A stretch of DNA of 30,679 nucleotides from Candidatus Latescibacterota bacterium. GTDB lineage: Bacteria > Latescibacterota > UBA2968 > UBA8231. Numbering within the stretch: position 1 is the first letter of the stretch; each line of letters starts with the position of its first letter. Under the pieces are notes generated by a model that was not told the origin of the DNA, searched no databases, and was given only the letters and a program-made list of their open reading frames with translations. Position numbers and translations under genes: made by a program. Of the stretch, positions 1 to 6,863 are shown piece by piece. The stretch covers positions 390 to 31,068 of the forward strand of contig JAGWBY010000006.1 of assembly GCA_021295675.1 (NCBI GenBank). Reading direction: 5' to 3'.

Positions 1-1
1 G

Positions 2-583
2 GACGAGTACTACAGCTTCCGCTGCGAAAATTCCTTTATCACAGTGCGACATGCCGGCTGGAAAAGCGACAAGGGCACCGGCCTGCCGCACGTGGTGCGG
101 CCGCCGCAACAGGCCAATGCCATGCGCTACCAAGTGGCGGGCAACAAGATATTTTCTGGGCTGACGCGGGTGGTGTGGGAGCTTGAAGAAGTGAAAGCCG
201 GCCAGGGAGGCACCACGTTTCTGTCCGGCTCGCACAAGGCCCATTTCAACTACGGCGGCCCCGACCCCAACCGGCCCAATATCGGCGAATCGCCCTGGGA
301 GGAACGCATGCGTGCGTCAATGGCCCAATATAGCTGCCCGCCCGGCTCGGCCATTGTCTTCACCGAAAGCCTGCTACACGCGGCCAACGATTGGCGCAAT
401 TCAGACAATCCGCGCTGCGCCGTGTTCAATTGCTACAATTCCCTGTGGGCGCAATGGCACCGGCTCAACCTCAGCCACGAGATTATCGAGGCCATGCCGC
501 CCAAGCGCCGCTCGCTGTTTCGCGGCACGTGGCAAATAGGCGGCGAGAATCGCGCCTATTCGCTGGACAATCGTTCGGTTTAA
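2..583 (+). CDS. Phytanoyl-CoA dioxygenase (PhyH)-like protein, 5' truncated
   Basis: The frame is open from base 2 to the TAA at 581-583, so the N-terminus lies outside the window; the in-frame GTG at 44 is probably internal. The family is Fe(II)/2-oxoglutarate-dependent oxygenases acting on small molecules in the cytoplasm. What supports it: a TRVVWELEEV strand, then FLSGSHKAHF (the usual GSHK motif after the core strand), then LLHAANDWRNSDNPRCAVF, which matches the distal His (codon 377-379) and the 2-oxoglutarate-binding Arg (codon 413-415) arrangement of PhyH proteins. No clear HxD iron motif is visible before GSHK; the closest candidate His is in LPHVVRPP (codon about 89-91) and lacks the Asp. 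The gene ends 40 bases before the aldolase gene and may be co-transcribed with it. The substrate cannot be told from the sequence. Confidence 0.82.
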   Translation, partial: DEYYSFRCENSFITVRHAGWKSDKGTGLPHVVRPPQQANAMRYQVAGNKIFSGLTRVVWELEEVKAGQGGTTFLSGSHKAHFNYGGPDPNRPNIGESPWEERMRASMAQYSCPPGSAIVFTESLLHAANDWRNSDNPRCAVFNCYNSLWAQWHRLNLSHEIIEAMPPKRRSLFRGTWQIGGENRAYSLDNRSV

Positions 584-623
584 AGTCGCTGTTATAGTGA
601 GCATATAGAGAGGAAAATAGACT

Positions 624-1454
624 ATGCCCAAACCCGTCTCTGACAAACCGCTCAATGTGCACCTCTATCCCGAAGGAGGCCCCGGACGCCAGCTCAAGGC
701 TCGTTTGCGGGCCGGGGAGGTGTTGGTGGGTGGTATGATTGCCGAGTACGTGCGGCCGTCGCTGGTCAAGTGCTTCCAGCAGGCCGGCTGCGATTTTATC
801 TACATCGAGTTTGAGCACGGTTATTTCGATTTGACCGCTCTGGCCGATACCGTGCAGGCCGCGCGCGACAACGGCCTGCCGGTCATTGCCAAAACTCCGC
901 AGCTAGAGCGGGCCGCAGTGGCCAAGCTGTTGGAGTGCGGTGTGGTGGGGTTACAGCTACCGCGCACGGAATCGAGAGCGGACATCGAGACCTTGCGCAG
1001 CTATCTCAAGTTCCCGCCCTTGGGCACCCGGGCCGCAGCGCCGGGGTACGGCAACAGCGACTACTGCAAAGTCGCGGATCACCGGGCGTGGATGGCGACA
1101 CAGGATGAGGAAACATCCCTCGTGGTGCACATCGAGACGCGACGGGCCTACGAGCGGGCCGAGGAAATCGTCTCGACGCCGGGGGTGGACATGGTCTATG
1201 TCGGCCCGGGCGACTTTTCCGTGGAAATGGGTCAGCCGGGTCAGCCGGATCACCCGGATGTGCGCGGCCCGATGGAAGAGATTCTACAACTGTGCAGAAA
1301 GCACGGAATCCCGTTCGGCACTACGGCTTCGGGGCCAGAGGCGGCTCGGCGCTGGGTGGAACAGGGAGCCTTGTTCTTTGAGGCTGAGGACGAGCGCAAC
1401 CTGATCTTGGAGGGGGCGACCAAGCTAGTGGAAGCGTACCGGGCTTTCTGCTAG
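624..1454 (+). CDS. HpcH/HpaI-family aldolase
   Basis: A 276-residue protein of the usual length for class II (metal-dependent) HpcH/HpaI aldolases, TIM barrels that cleave or form 2-keto-3-deoxy acids with pyruvate as one partner. Visible signature residues are FIYIEFEHG with the catalytic His65, GTRAAAPG (134-141), the metal Glu171 in VVHIETRRA, and the metal Asp197 in YVGPGDFSVEMG. The position that is usually the substrate-binding Arg (VRVP in the family) appears to be Lys90 in VIAKTP, a possible divergence in substrate. The start ATG at 624 follows AGAGGAAAA at a normal distance. The upstream PhyH gene and the membrane protein 16 bases downstream suggest a small catabolic operon. The exact aldol substrate is unknown; no signal peptide, so cytoplasmic. 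Confidence 0.9.
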   Translation: MPKPVSDKPLNVHLYPEGGPGRQLKARLRAGEVLVGGMIAEYVRPSLVKCFQQAGCDFIYIEFEHGYFDLTALADTVQAARDNGLPVIAKTPQLERAAVAKLLECGVVGLQLPRTESRADIETLRSYLKFPPLGTRAAAPGYGNSDYCKVADHRAWMATQDEETSLVVHIETRRAYERAEEIVSTPGVDMVYVGPGDFSVEMGQPGQPDHPDVRGPMEEILQLCRKHGIPFGTTASGPEAARRWVEQGALFFEAEDERNLILEGATKLVEAYRAFC

Positions 1455-1470
1455 CACTGGCTCAGAATTC

Positions 1471-2649
1471 GTGACGCCTGTAGATCCCCATAGCGAGTCT
1501 GGCGCTCGACGGGCAAGGTGGGAGCGAATGGCCGAGACTTTTATCAGACGAGCTAACTCGGAGGTGACTCCTGCCGGGGAGAGTCAGCCCCTTTCTATTC
1601 GGGCCTTTTTGTTGGGGGCCCTGTTGTGCCTCCTCATTGGCGTAGGCACCATTTACGCCAACGCCATCATCCAGGGCACCTTCATGGCTTGGTGCTTTAG
1701 CAATCCCGTTGCTCTCTTCCTGTTCTTCTACCTAGTGTTGGGCAATATCTTGGTGGGAACCTTGGCTCGCAATTTGGCGCTGAGGCGGGAAGAGTTGGTG
1801 CTGATCTACGCCATGATGATGGTGTCGGCGTCGATTCCCACCTTTGGCTTGGTCGAGCACTTGCTGCCCATGATTACGGGGGTCTTTTACTATGCTACCC
1901 CCGAAAACAATTGGGGTGAACTGATCCAGCCCTATGTTCCCGCCTGGATCGCCCCCAACGATGGGCAGTTGATCCAAGGTTTCTACGAGGGCCTGCCCAA
2001 GGGGATGCCGGTGCCTTGGGAGGGCTGGCTGGGGGCGTTGGGCTATTGGTCTATTTTCCTCCTCGCCCTCTACCTGGTGTCGATTGGTCTGATGGTGCTT
2101 TTGCGCCGGCCGTGGATGGAAGGGGAACGCCTGCTCTACCCGATGATGCAGGTCCCCATTGAGATGATCAACGGACGCGAGGGGGCGTCTTTGGTGAGTG
2201 CGGTCTTCCGCCAGCCGCAGATGTGGATCGGCTTTGCCCTACCCGTCCTAGTCGGCTGCTGCAACGCCCTGCACAATTATCGCTCCAGTATGTACTTGTT
2301 CCGCGATACCATCAACTTGCCCTTTGAGTTTTCGTTTTCTCTGGTGGGTTTTTCCTATTTCATCAACCGAAACCTAGCCTTGGGAATCTGGTTTTTCTAT
2401 TTGCTGGCCCTCGTCGAGCAGGGCTGTTTCAATATTCTCGGCATCCACAGTACGGAAAAACTGGGCTGGTTTAGCAATCCTAGTTCCCCTTATCTGACTC
2501 ATCAGGCCCTAGGGGCCATGCTGGTATTCGCTCTATATACTTTGTGGAAGGCACGCTCTCATTTACTGGCGGTGGTGCGCCGGATTTGGAGATTATGTCG
2601 TACCGAGCGGCCTTGTCGGCGGTGCTGGTGGGATTGGTCGTCATGGTAG
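1471..2649 (+). CDS. DUF6785-type polytopic membrane protein, N-terminal part (frameshifted)
   Basis: Highly hydrophobic, with several membrane segments (for example IRAFLLGALLCLLIGVGTIY, ALFLFFYLVLGNILVGTLA, YWSIFLLALYLVSIGLMVLL). Family-like motifs are ELVLIYAMMMVSASIP, YYATPENNWGELI, VPWEGWLG and the WMEGERLLYPMMQVPIEMI block. I recognise this as the large uncharacterised DUF6785/DUF6784 membrane family seen in planctomycete and candidate-phylum genomes; its role is unknown and transport is only a guess. Homology appears to run to about base 2575, after which this frame yields an Arg/Cys/Trp-rich tail that looks out of frame and stops at 2649. The protein continues in another frame (next entry). 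The GTG at 1471 has no clear ribosome site; an ATG at 1528, preceded by AAGGTGGGAG, is an alternative start. Confidence 0.75.
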   Translation: MTPVDPHSESGARRARWERMAETFIRRANSEVTPAGESQPLSIRAFLLGALLCLLIGVGTIYANAIIQGTFMAWCFSNPVALFLFFYLVLGNILVGTLARNLALRREELVLIYAMMMVSASIPTFGLVEHLLPMITGVFYYATPENNWGELIQPYVPAWIAPNDGQLIQGFYEGLPKGMPVPWEGWLGALGYWSIFLLALYLVSIGLMVLLRRPWMEGERLLYPMMQVPIEMINGREGASLVSAVFRQPQMWIGFALPVLVGCCNALHNYRSSMYLFRDTINLPFEFSFSLVGFSYFINRNLALGIWFFYLLALVEQGCFNILGIHSTEKLGWFSNPSSPYLTHQALGAMLVFALYTLWKARSHLLAVVRRIWRLCRTERPCRRCWWDWSSW

Positions 2650-3452
2650 TGTGGCTCGAGGCCACGGGCATCCCCTTGGTGGCGGTATTGCTCTTAGTCT
2701 CGGTGGCGATGCTGATCTTCATCGCCTTGTCGCGCATTGTCGCCGAGGCTGGGGTGGCGCTGGTGCGAGCGCCGCTCATTGCGCCCGATTTTGTCATGGC
2801 CAGCATGGGCACCTCCTTTCTTGGGCCGAAGGGCTTGACTGGACTGGCCTACACCTATCCGTGGACTGCGGATATCGTCACTTTTCCCATGGCTGCCTGC
2901 GCCAATAGCCTGAAGATGATCCACGAGGTGGTGCGGGGGAGAAAGCGGGCCTTTTTCTGGGGCATGGTGCTGGCCTTGGTGGTTACGTTGGCAGGCGCGT
3001 TCTGGATTGTGCTGTACCTGTCCTATCGGCACGGCGGGATCAATCTCAATAGCTGGTTCTGGCTCACCTCTTCCTCCGTTCCCCTCTCTTATATCTCGAT
3101 GATGATGCGGAATCCCTCGACTACAGATCTAGGCGGCTGGCTGTTCACGGGCTTGGGGGCGGGGCTGATGTGGCTGCTGATCTGGGTGCATCAGCGGGTC
3201 ATGTGGTGGCCCATTCATCCGCTGGGCTTGGCCATGACCGGGACGGTTTTCACTTCGGGGGTGATGTGGTTCAACGTCTTTTTGGCTTGGGCCATAAAGG
3301 GCTTAGTGCTCAAATACGGCGGGGGCGTTTTGTACCGTCAGACCCGGTACTTTTTTGTCGGCATGATCTTGGGTGCCTTTGTCGTGGCCGGCACTTGGCT
3401 GGTCATCGACTTTATTACCGGGAAGCAGGGCAATTTCGTGTTGATATGGTGA
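2544..3452 (+). CDS. DUF6784-type membrane protein, C-terminal part (frameshifted continuation)
   Basis: This frame (-1 relative to the preceding part) carries the remainder of the same protein. From about EIMSYRAALSAVLVG (ATG at 2595) it has membrane segments such as AVLVGLVVMVVWLEATGIPL and MVLALVVTLAGAFWIVLYLS, the ALSRIVAEAGVALV block, and a C-terminal region with HPLGLAMTGT and YFFVGMILGAFVVAGTWLVI. Adding both parts gives about 650 residues, which I take to be the usual full length of this family, so little is lost at the join. The first 15 or so residues after GTG 2544 are likely read-through of the other frame. The ATG at 2595 has TTGGAG just upstream, so independent translation is conceivable. 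The stop lies 13 bases from the convergent gene's stop. Either a real frameshift mutation or an assembly error explains the split. Confidence 0.72.
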   Translation: MEGTLSFTGGGAPDLEIMSYRAALSAVLVGLVVMVVWLEATGIPLVAVLLLVSVAMLIFIALSRIVAEAGVALVRAPLIAPDFVMASMGTSFLGPKGLTGLAYTYPWTADIVTFPMAACANSLKMIHEVVRGRKRAFFWGMVLALVVTLAGAFWIVLYLSYRHGGINLNSWFWLTSSSVPLSYISMMMRNPSTTDLGGWLFTGLGAGLMWLLIWVHQRVMWWPIHPLGLAMTGTVFTSGVMWFNVFLAWAIKGLVLKYGGGVLYRQTRYFFVGMILGAFVVAGTWLVIDFITGKQGNFVLIW

Positions 3453-3465
3453 GTGCCCTGCTCAT

Positions 3466-5304
3466 TTAATACGCCACACTGATCGCGCCGGTGTGTTCTT
3501 CCCGTGCTTTGTCCGTGTCCACTCGCACCTGATACAGATACGTCCCGGGTGCCACGGCGCTGCCGTCATCGCTGTGGCCGTCCCACAAGTGGACGTGACG
3601 ACCGCTGCGCTGGTGGCCCCGGTAGAGCGACCGGACTAGACGGCCCGCGAGGTCGAATATATCCACCGCCACTTGACCGGTCTCCACCAATTCCAACAGC
3701 GAGTATTCGACACCGACCGCGTCGTTGATCCCATCCCCGTTGGGCGTGACCACGGGCGGCTGCGCCCGCACTTCGCTCACGAGGCGGCCGCGCAGGCGTA
3801 TGCCAGCCCACACTTGGTTGCTGTCCAGTGCAAAGGTGGCGTCTCCGCCTTGTACCTGCTGACCCACTTCGAGGGGGCGTTCAGAGTCGAACACCTGGCC
3901 TGCAAAAGTCGTGCCAAAGTGAAAGACTTGGGCGCGGAAGAAGACCTCGACCAACTTCTGACTATCGGTGGCGTCCATGCGCGGCAGCGATAGCGCCAAG
4001 CGCTTGTGCGCAAGGTCTGCAGTCCAGTCCACCCCATCTCCATTGACGTGTACAGAATCGATGCCGACAAATCGTCCAGAGGTCTGCAGCACTAATTGGT
4101 CGAAACCACTGTTGTCCGGCACGATGAGCGGTTTAAAGGCATAGGTAAACGGCGTCACTTGGCCTGGTTCGGCTTCCACTGGCCAGATCTCGGCAACCAC
4201 TTGGTCGGTTATGGGCGGTTGCGAGGTGGTGAACTCGACAAAGTTGAGCCCGGCCCCTTGAAAGCCTTTCGGCAGGAGCAGGATCTGGAATTGCAGGTAC
4301 TGCCGGGCGTTCGGCGCAATAATAGGCGTGCCAGTGCTGTCGGCAAAATCGTAGGTTCCGGACCAAGGGTTCCAATGGTCTAGATCGGTAGTAATGCCGG
4401 CTTTATTGCCCTTCAGCTTGTCGTAAGTCGCGCGCGTGAGGGGCTGGCCAGCCTCGTCGCGAAAGGTCTGCTCGTCGCCGCGGCCCGTAAAGCGCCAGTA
4501 GCGATTGGGGTCAGCCGCGGTGCCATTGCGCGTGCGGATTTTGACGCGGGCGTCTCGTTCCTTGAAACCGGACCAGCGCAGGTCACCCACGGTGGCGGGA
4601 CCGCCCAAGTCGAAGATCTGAGTTTGGTAGAAACCCTCCAGGACGTAGCCTTCTCCGTATGCTTCGAATTCGGCGACTTCCCAATCGCGTTGGCGGAAAG
4701 CCATGCTCAGTACCAGCCGATCGGCAGCTTGGGGCGGAAAGAGGAGATCGACAGTGCTAGAGCGGTTGTCCGTCTCTGAGACGATGACCTCGTCGCGGTC
4801 GTCGTCGTAGGCTGTGAGGATGAATTGTTCGATAAAGCGCAGGGGAAATTGAGGCGAGGGATAGAACCGCACGCGGTTGACCAGGAAGCGCCCGCCCAAG
4901 TCGAGAATGAGTACGACGCGCGCGCCGACGTGTTCCGAATCGGTGTTTTTGAACACCGTCGTCGAATCGCCGTCGGCGATTCCAGCACTCACTTCGTTTT
5001 CTGTTTCGAGAAAGCCGCCCACGCCAAAGCGGGCGCTCTTGGGACCGCCGCCTCGATCCTTGGCGGCGAGTGCCAAATTATCGTCCGCAGTGACCAGAAT
5101 GGGCGTCGCTTGGTCGCCCGCAAACAGCAGGCCTTCGGCTCGCCCGCCAAAACCCGCAGCGGCTTCCTCCCAGGTCAGATGGACGATGTCCACCCCTTCC
5201 GTCTGTGCGGGCGGGGGGCCGCCAATTCGGTACAGGGTCAAGCCCCAGTTGTCGCATGGCCACAGGGCAATAGCGGCCCATACCGCTAAAAAGGACGCTT
5301 TCAT
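3466..5304 (-). CDS. Secreted discoidin-like protein with C-terminal FlgD Ig domain (copy 1)
   Basis: 612 residues from the ATG at 5304, chosen because it gives a clean signal peptide (MKASFLAVWAAIALWPCDNW), has GGAG about 10 bases upstream, and because the longer frame would start inside the promoter. After LTLYRIGG comes a discoidin-like module (IADGD, ILDLGGRFLVNRVRFYPS, WEVAEFEAYGEGYV). A beta-sandwich region follows (IRTRNG, DPNRYWRFTGRG, WNPWSGTYDF, APNARQYLQFQI, VAEIWPVEAEPGQVTPFTY). Residues 519-612 are a FlgD-type Ig domain beginning VTPNGDGIND, with LAGRLVR, WDGHSDDG, PGTYLYQVRVDTD and the terminal SVAY. It is clearly paralogous to the 11618 gene. The predicted place is the outer surface or outside the cell. 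FlgD-type tails in the FCB group can be type IX-like sorting signals, but that is inference here. Confidence 0.88.
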   Translation of the reverse strand: MKASFLAVWAAIALWPCDNWGLTLYRIGGPPPAQTEGVDIVHLTWEEAAAGFGGRAEGLLFAGDQATPILVTADDNLALAAKDRGGGPKSARFGVGGFLETENEVSAGIADGDSTTVFKNTDSEHVGARVVLILDLGGRFLVNRVRFYPSPQFPLRFIEQFILTAYDDDRDEVIVSETDNRSSTVDLLFPPQAADRLVLSMAFRQRDWEVAEFEAYGEGYVLEGFYQTQIFDLGGPATVGDLRWSGFKERDARVKIRTRNGTAADPNRYWRFTGRGDEQTFRDEAGQPLTRATYDKLKGNKAGITTDLDHWNPWSGTYDFADSTGTPIIAPNARQYLQFQILLLPKGFQGAGLNFVEFTTSQPPITDQVVAEIWPVEAEPGQVTPFTYAFKPLIVPDNSGFDQLVLQTSGRFVGIDSVHVNGDGVDWTADLAHKRLALSLPRMDATDSQKLVEVFFRAQVFHFGTTFAGQVFDSERPLEVGQQVQGGDATFALDSNQVWAGIRLRGRLVSEVRAQPPVVTPNGDGINDAVGVEYSLLELVETGQVAVDIFDLAGRLVRSLYRGHQRSGRHVHLWDGHSDDGSAVAPGTYLYQVRVDTDKAREEHTGAISVAY

Positions 5305-5332
5305 GTCGCTGCACTCCATTGGAGATGGCCCC

Positions 5333-5361
5333 ATTATAAAGCGGCGCGGACGGCGAGACAA
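5333..5361 (-). promoter_or_regulatory. Sigma70-like promoter for the minus-strand FlgD-tailed gene
   Basis: On the minus strand a perfect TATAAT (5338-5333) lies 17 bases downstream of TTGTCT (5361-5356; four of six match the -35 consensus). The expected start of transcription is about 5326, leaving a leader of roughly 20 bases that contains the GGAG ribosome site before the ATG at 5304. Seen by eye only. Confidence 0.55.
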
Positions 5362-5396
5362 CTGCGGGGTGCGCGGCTGTTGGAGCGAGGCGTTGC

Positions 5397-5425
5397 TTGA
5401 CCTATCTTTCCCAGATTAGTCTAAC
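5397..5425 (+). promoter_or_regulatory. Sigma70-like promoter for the kelch gene
   Basis: TTGACC (5397-5402, five of six match) is followed after exactly 17 bases by TCTAAC (5420-5425, four of six match). Transcription would start near 5432, just ahead of the strong ribosome site TAGGAGGAG that precedes the ATG at 5451. It is divergent from the minus-strand promoter, with the two -35 boxes 35 bases apart. Confidence 0.45.
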
Positions 5426-5450
5426 TCAACGAGCACATTAGGAGGAGCAC

Positions 5451-6377
5451 ATGGGAGTGTGGATCGAAAAAGCACCGATGCCGACCAATCGGCACGACCT
5501 GCAAGCTATTGCTGTAGAAGGCGAGATCTATGCCATTTCCGGGGCCGGCGACTATACGGTCCATGTGGTTGAGATCTACGATGTGGCCAGCGACACTTGG
5601 CGGCCGGGACCGCCCATTCCCACGCAGCGGGGGTGGTTCGGCGCGGCGCGGATTGGCGACGATATTTATACCTGTGGCGGCAAGCGGGTGCGCTCGGAGG
5701 AGGAAAAGCAGCAAACCGGCGACGACTATCACTTTGAAATTCGCGACAGCGTCGAGATTTTGAATCTAAAGACGCAGACTTGGTCCGCAGCCGCGCCCTT
5801 GAGCAAACCCCGAGCCGGTCTGGTGGCCGTTGTCTGCAAGGGGAAGATCTACGCGGTCGGCGGCAACAGTATGAACGCCGAGCCAGCAATCGGCCAGCGG
5901 CACCTAGACCGCATTGAGGTCTTCGATCCGGCCACGGCCCGCTGGACCTTGGGGGTGCCTTTGCCCAAAGCAGTCCAAGGGCCTGGAGTCGCCGTGGTCG
6001 ATGACAAGATCTACGTTGCGACCGGGATTGGCGGCGACGGACCCCGCCCCGACTTCAATGTCTTTGACCCCGATACCGGTGGTTGGTCGCCGCTGCCGCC
6101 CATCCCTACGCCGCGCTGCGATCCGGGTTGTTTGGCCGTGGGGCGCAAGATCTATGTCTTTGGCGGCTGGGGCGGATCAGCGCCCTATCACACCGAGGTC
6201 GAAGTGTACGATATTGACGCCGGCACTTGGTCCAGCGAGACCCCCATGCCGGTGAAAAAAGCCTGGATGGCCACCGCGAATGTCGGCGCGCGAATTTTCG
6301 TCATGGGTGGGGCCCACAAGTGGGAAGACCGAGCAGGGTACAACTGGATCGCGGATCTACACGAGTACGTGCCCTAA
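5451..6377 (+). CDS. Kelch-repeat six-bladed beta-propeller protein
   Basis: 308 residues made almost wholly of kelch repeats. I count six blades: 10-57, 58-118, 119-172, 173-219, 220-267 and 268-308. Each ends in a pattern like VEIYDVASDTW..PPIP and each starts with a hydrophobic-IY..GG strand (IYAISG, IYTCGG, IYAVGG, IYVATG, IYVFGG, IFVMGG). The N-terminal VWIEKAPMP supplies the missing last strand of blade six, the usual ring closure. There is no signal peptide or membrane segment, so it is probably cytoplasmic, unlike periplasmic sialic-acid mutarotases of the NanM type, which also have kelch propellers. The start follows a near-ideal AGGAGG site. The gene stands alone on its own promoter. 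Kelch propellers can be enzymes or binding scaffolds; nothing visible decides which. Confidence 0.9.
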   Translation: MGVWIEKAPMPTNRHDLQAIAVEGEIYAISGAGDYTVHVVEIYDVASDTWRPGPPIPTQRGWFGAARIGDDIYTCGGKRVRSEEEKQQTGDDYHFEIRDSVEILNLKTQTWSAAAPLSKPRAGLVAVVCKGKIYAVGGNSMNAEPAIGQRHLDRIEVFDPATARWTLGVPLPKAVQGPGVAVVDDKIYVATGIGGDGPRPDFNVFDPDTGGWSPLPPIPTPRCDPGCLAVGRKIYVFGGWGGSAPYHTEVEVYDIDAGTWSSETPMPVKKAWMATANVGARIFVMGGAHKWEDRAGYNWIADLHEYVP

Positions 6378-6559
6378 AGTCGAGTCCTAAGCGTGGGGAC
6401 GGATCCACAAGCCGTAGCGAAACCGCAACACGGCTGTTTCCCCCATACTACACCGCATCGCCTAGCAAAGCACCGTCGTTCAGAGGGCAAGGGTTGGCCT
6501 GCATTTTGCATGAGCTATGTAGCCGATTATCTTTGACCTGATACCAAAGGATGCTCATC

Positions 6560-6796
6560 ATGTCCAACCCACAATCCGCTTCCGAGCTCTCCACCCGCGA
6601 TGTTTTGCAGCAGATTGACCGTCGCCTAAGTCTCATTGAGACGGATGTGCGCGAAAACAATACCAAAACCGAGGCCAAAATCGACAGTGTTGCAGCCGAA
6701 ATGCGCCGTGAGTTCAACGGCAAATTTAACTTGGTTACCGGCTTGATCATCACCACTTGGCTGTCGGTAATGTGTACGCTTTTCTTCAAATTATAG
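6560..6796 (+). CDS. Small protein with helical region and C-terminal membrane anchor
   Basis: 78 residues from the ATG at 6560. The ATG at 6551 is in frame but directly abuts the AAAGG ribosome site; from 6560 the spacing is normal. Residues about 9-55 (STRDVLQQIDRRLSLIETDV onward) are charged and heptad-like, suggesting a coiled coil. Residues about 58-76 (LVTGLIITTWLSVMCTLFF) form one membrane helix, followed by KL. The layout suggests an N-in, tail-anchored small protein that could oligomerise. I do not recognise a named family. It lies 182 bases after the kelch gene and 67 bases before the FG-GAP lipoprotein gene on the same strand. Confidence 0.6.
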   Translation: MSNPQSASELSTRDVLQQIDRRLSLIETDVRENNTKTEAKIDSVAAEMRREFNGKFNLVTGLIITTWLSVMCTLFFKL

Positions 6797-6863
6797 CGTG
6801 ATGTTACGCAGCCCCTGCAAAGGCAGAGGTTGCCTAACGTTCGTTCGCAATTCCTAATTCCCA

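Noticed and set aside
5305..5361. Longer N-terminus for the minus-strand FlgD-tailed gene
   Set aside because: It would begin inside the predicted -35 box and bury the signal peptide behind an Arg-rich extension; the ATG at 5304 has a ribosome site.
5451..6377. NanM-type sialic acid mutarotase for the kelch protein
   Set aside because: It shares the propeller type but lacks a signal peptide, and no sialic acid genes are nearby; the general kelch call is safer.
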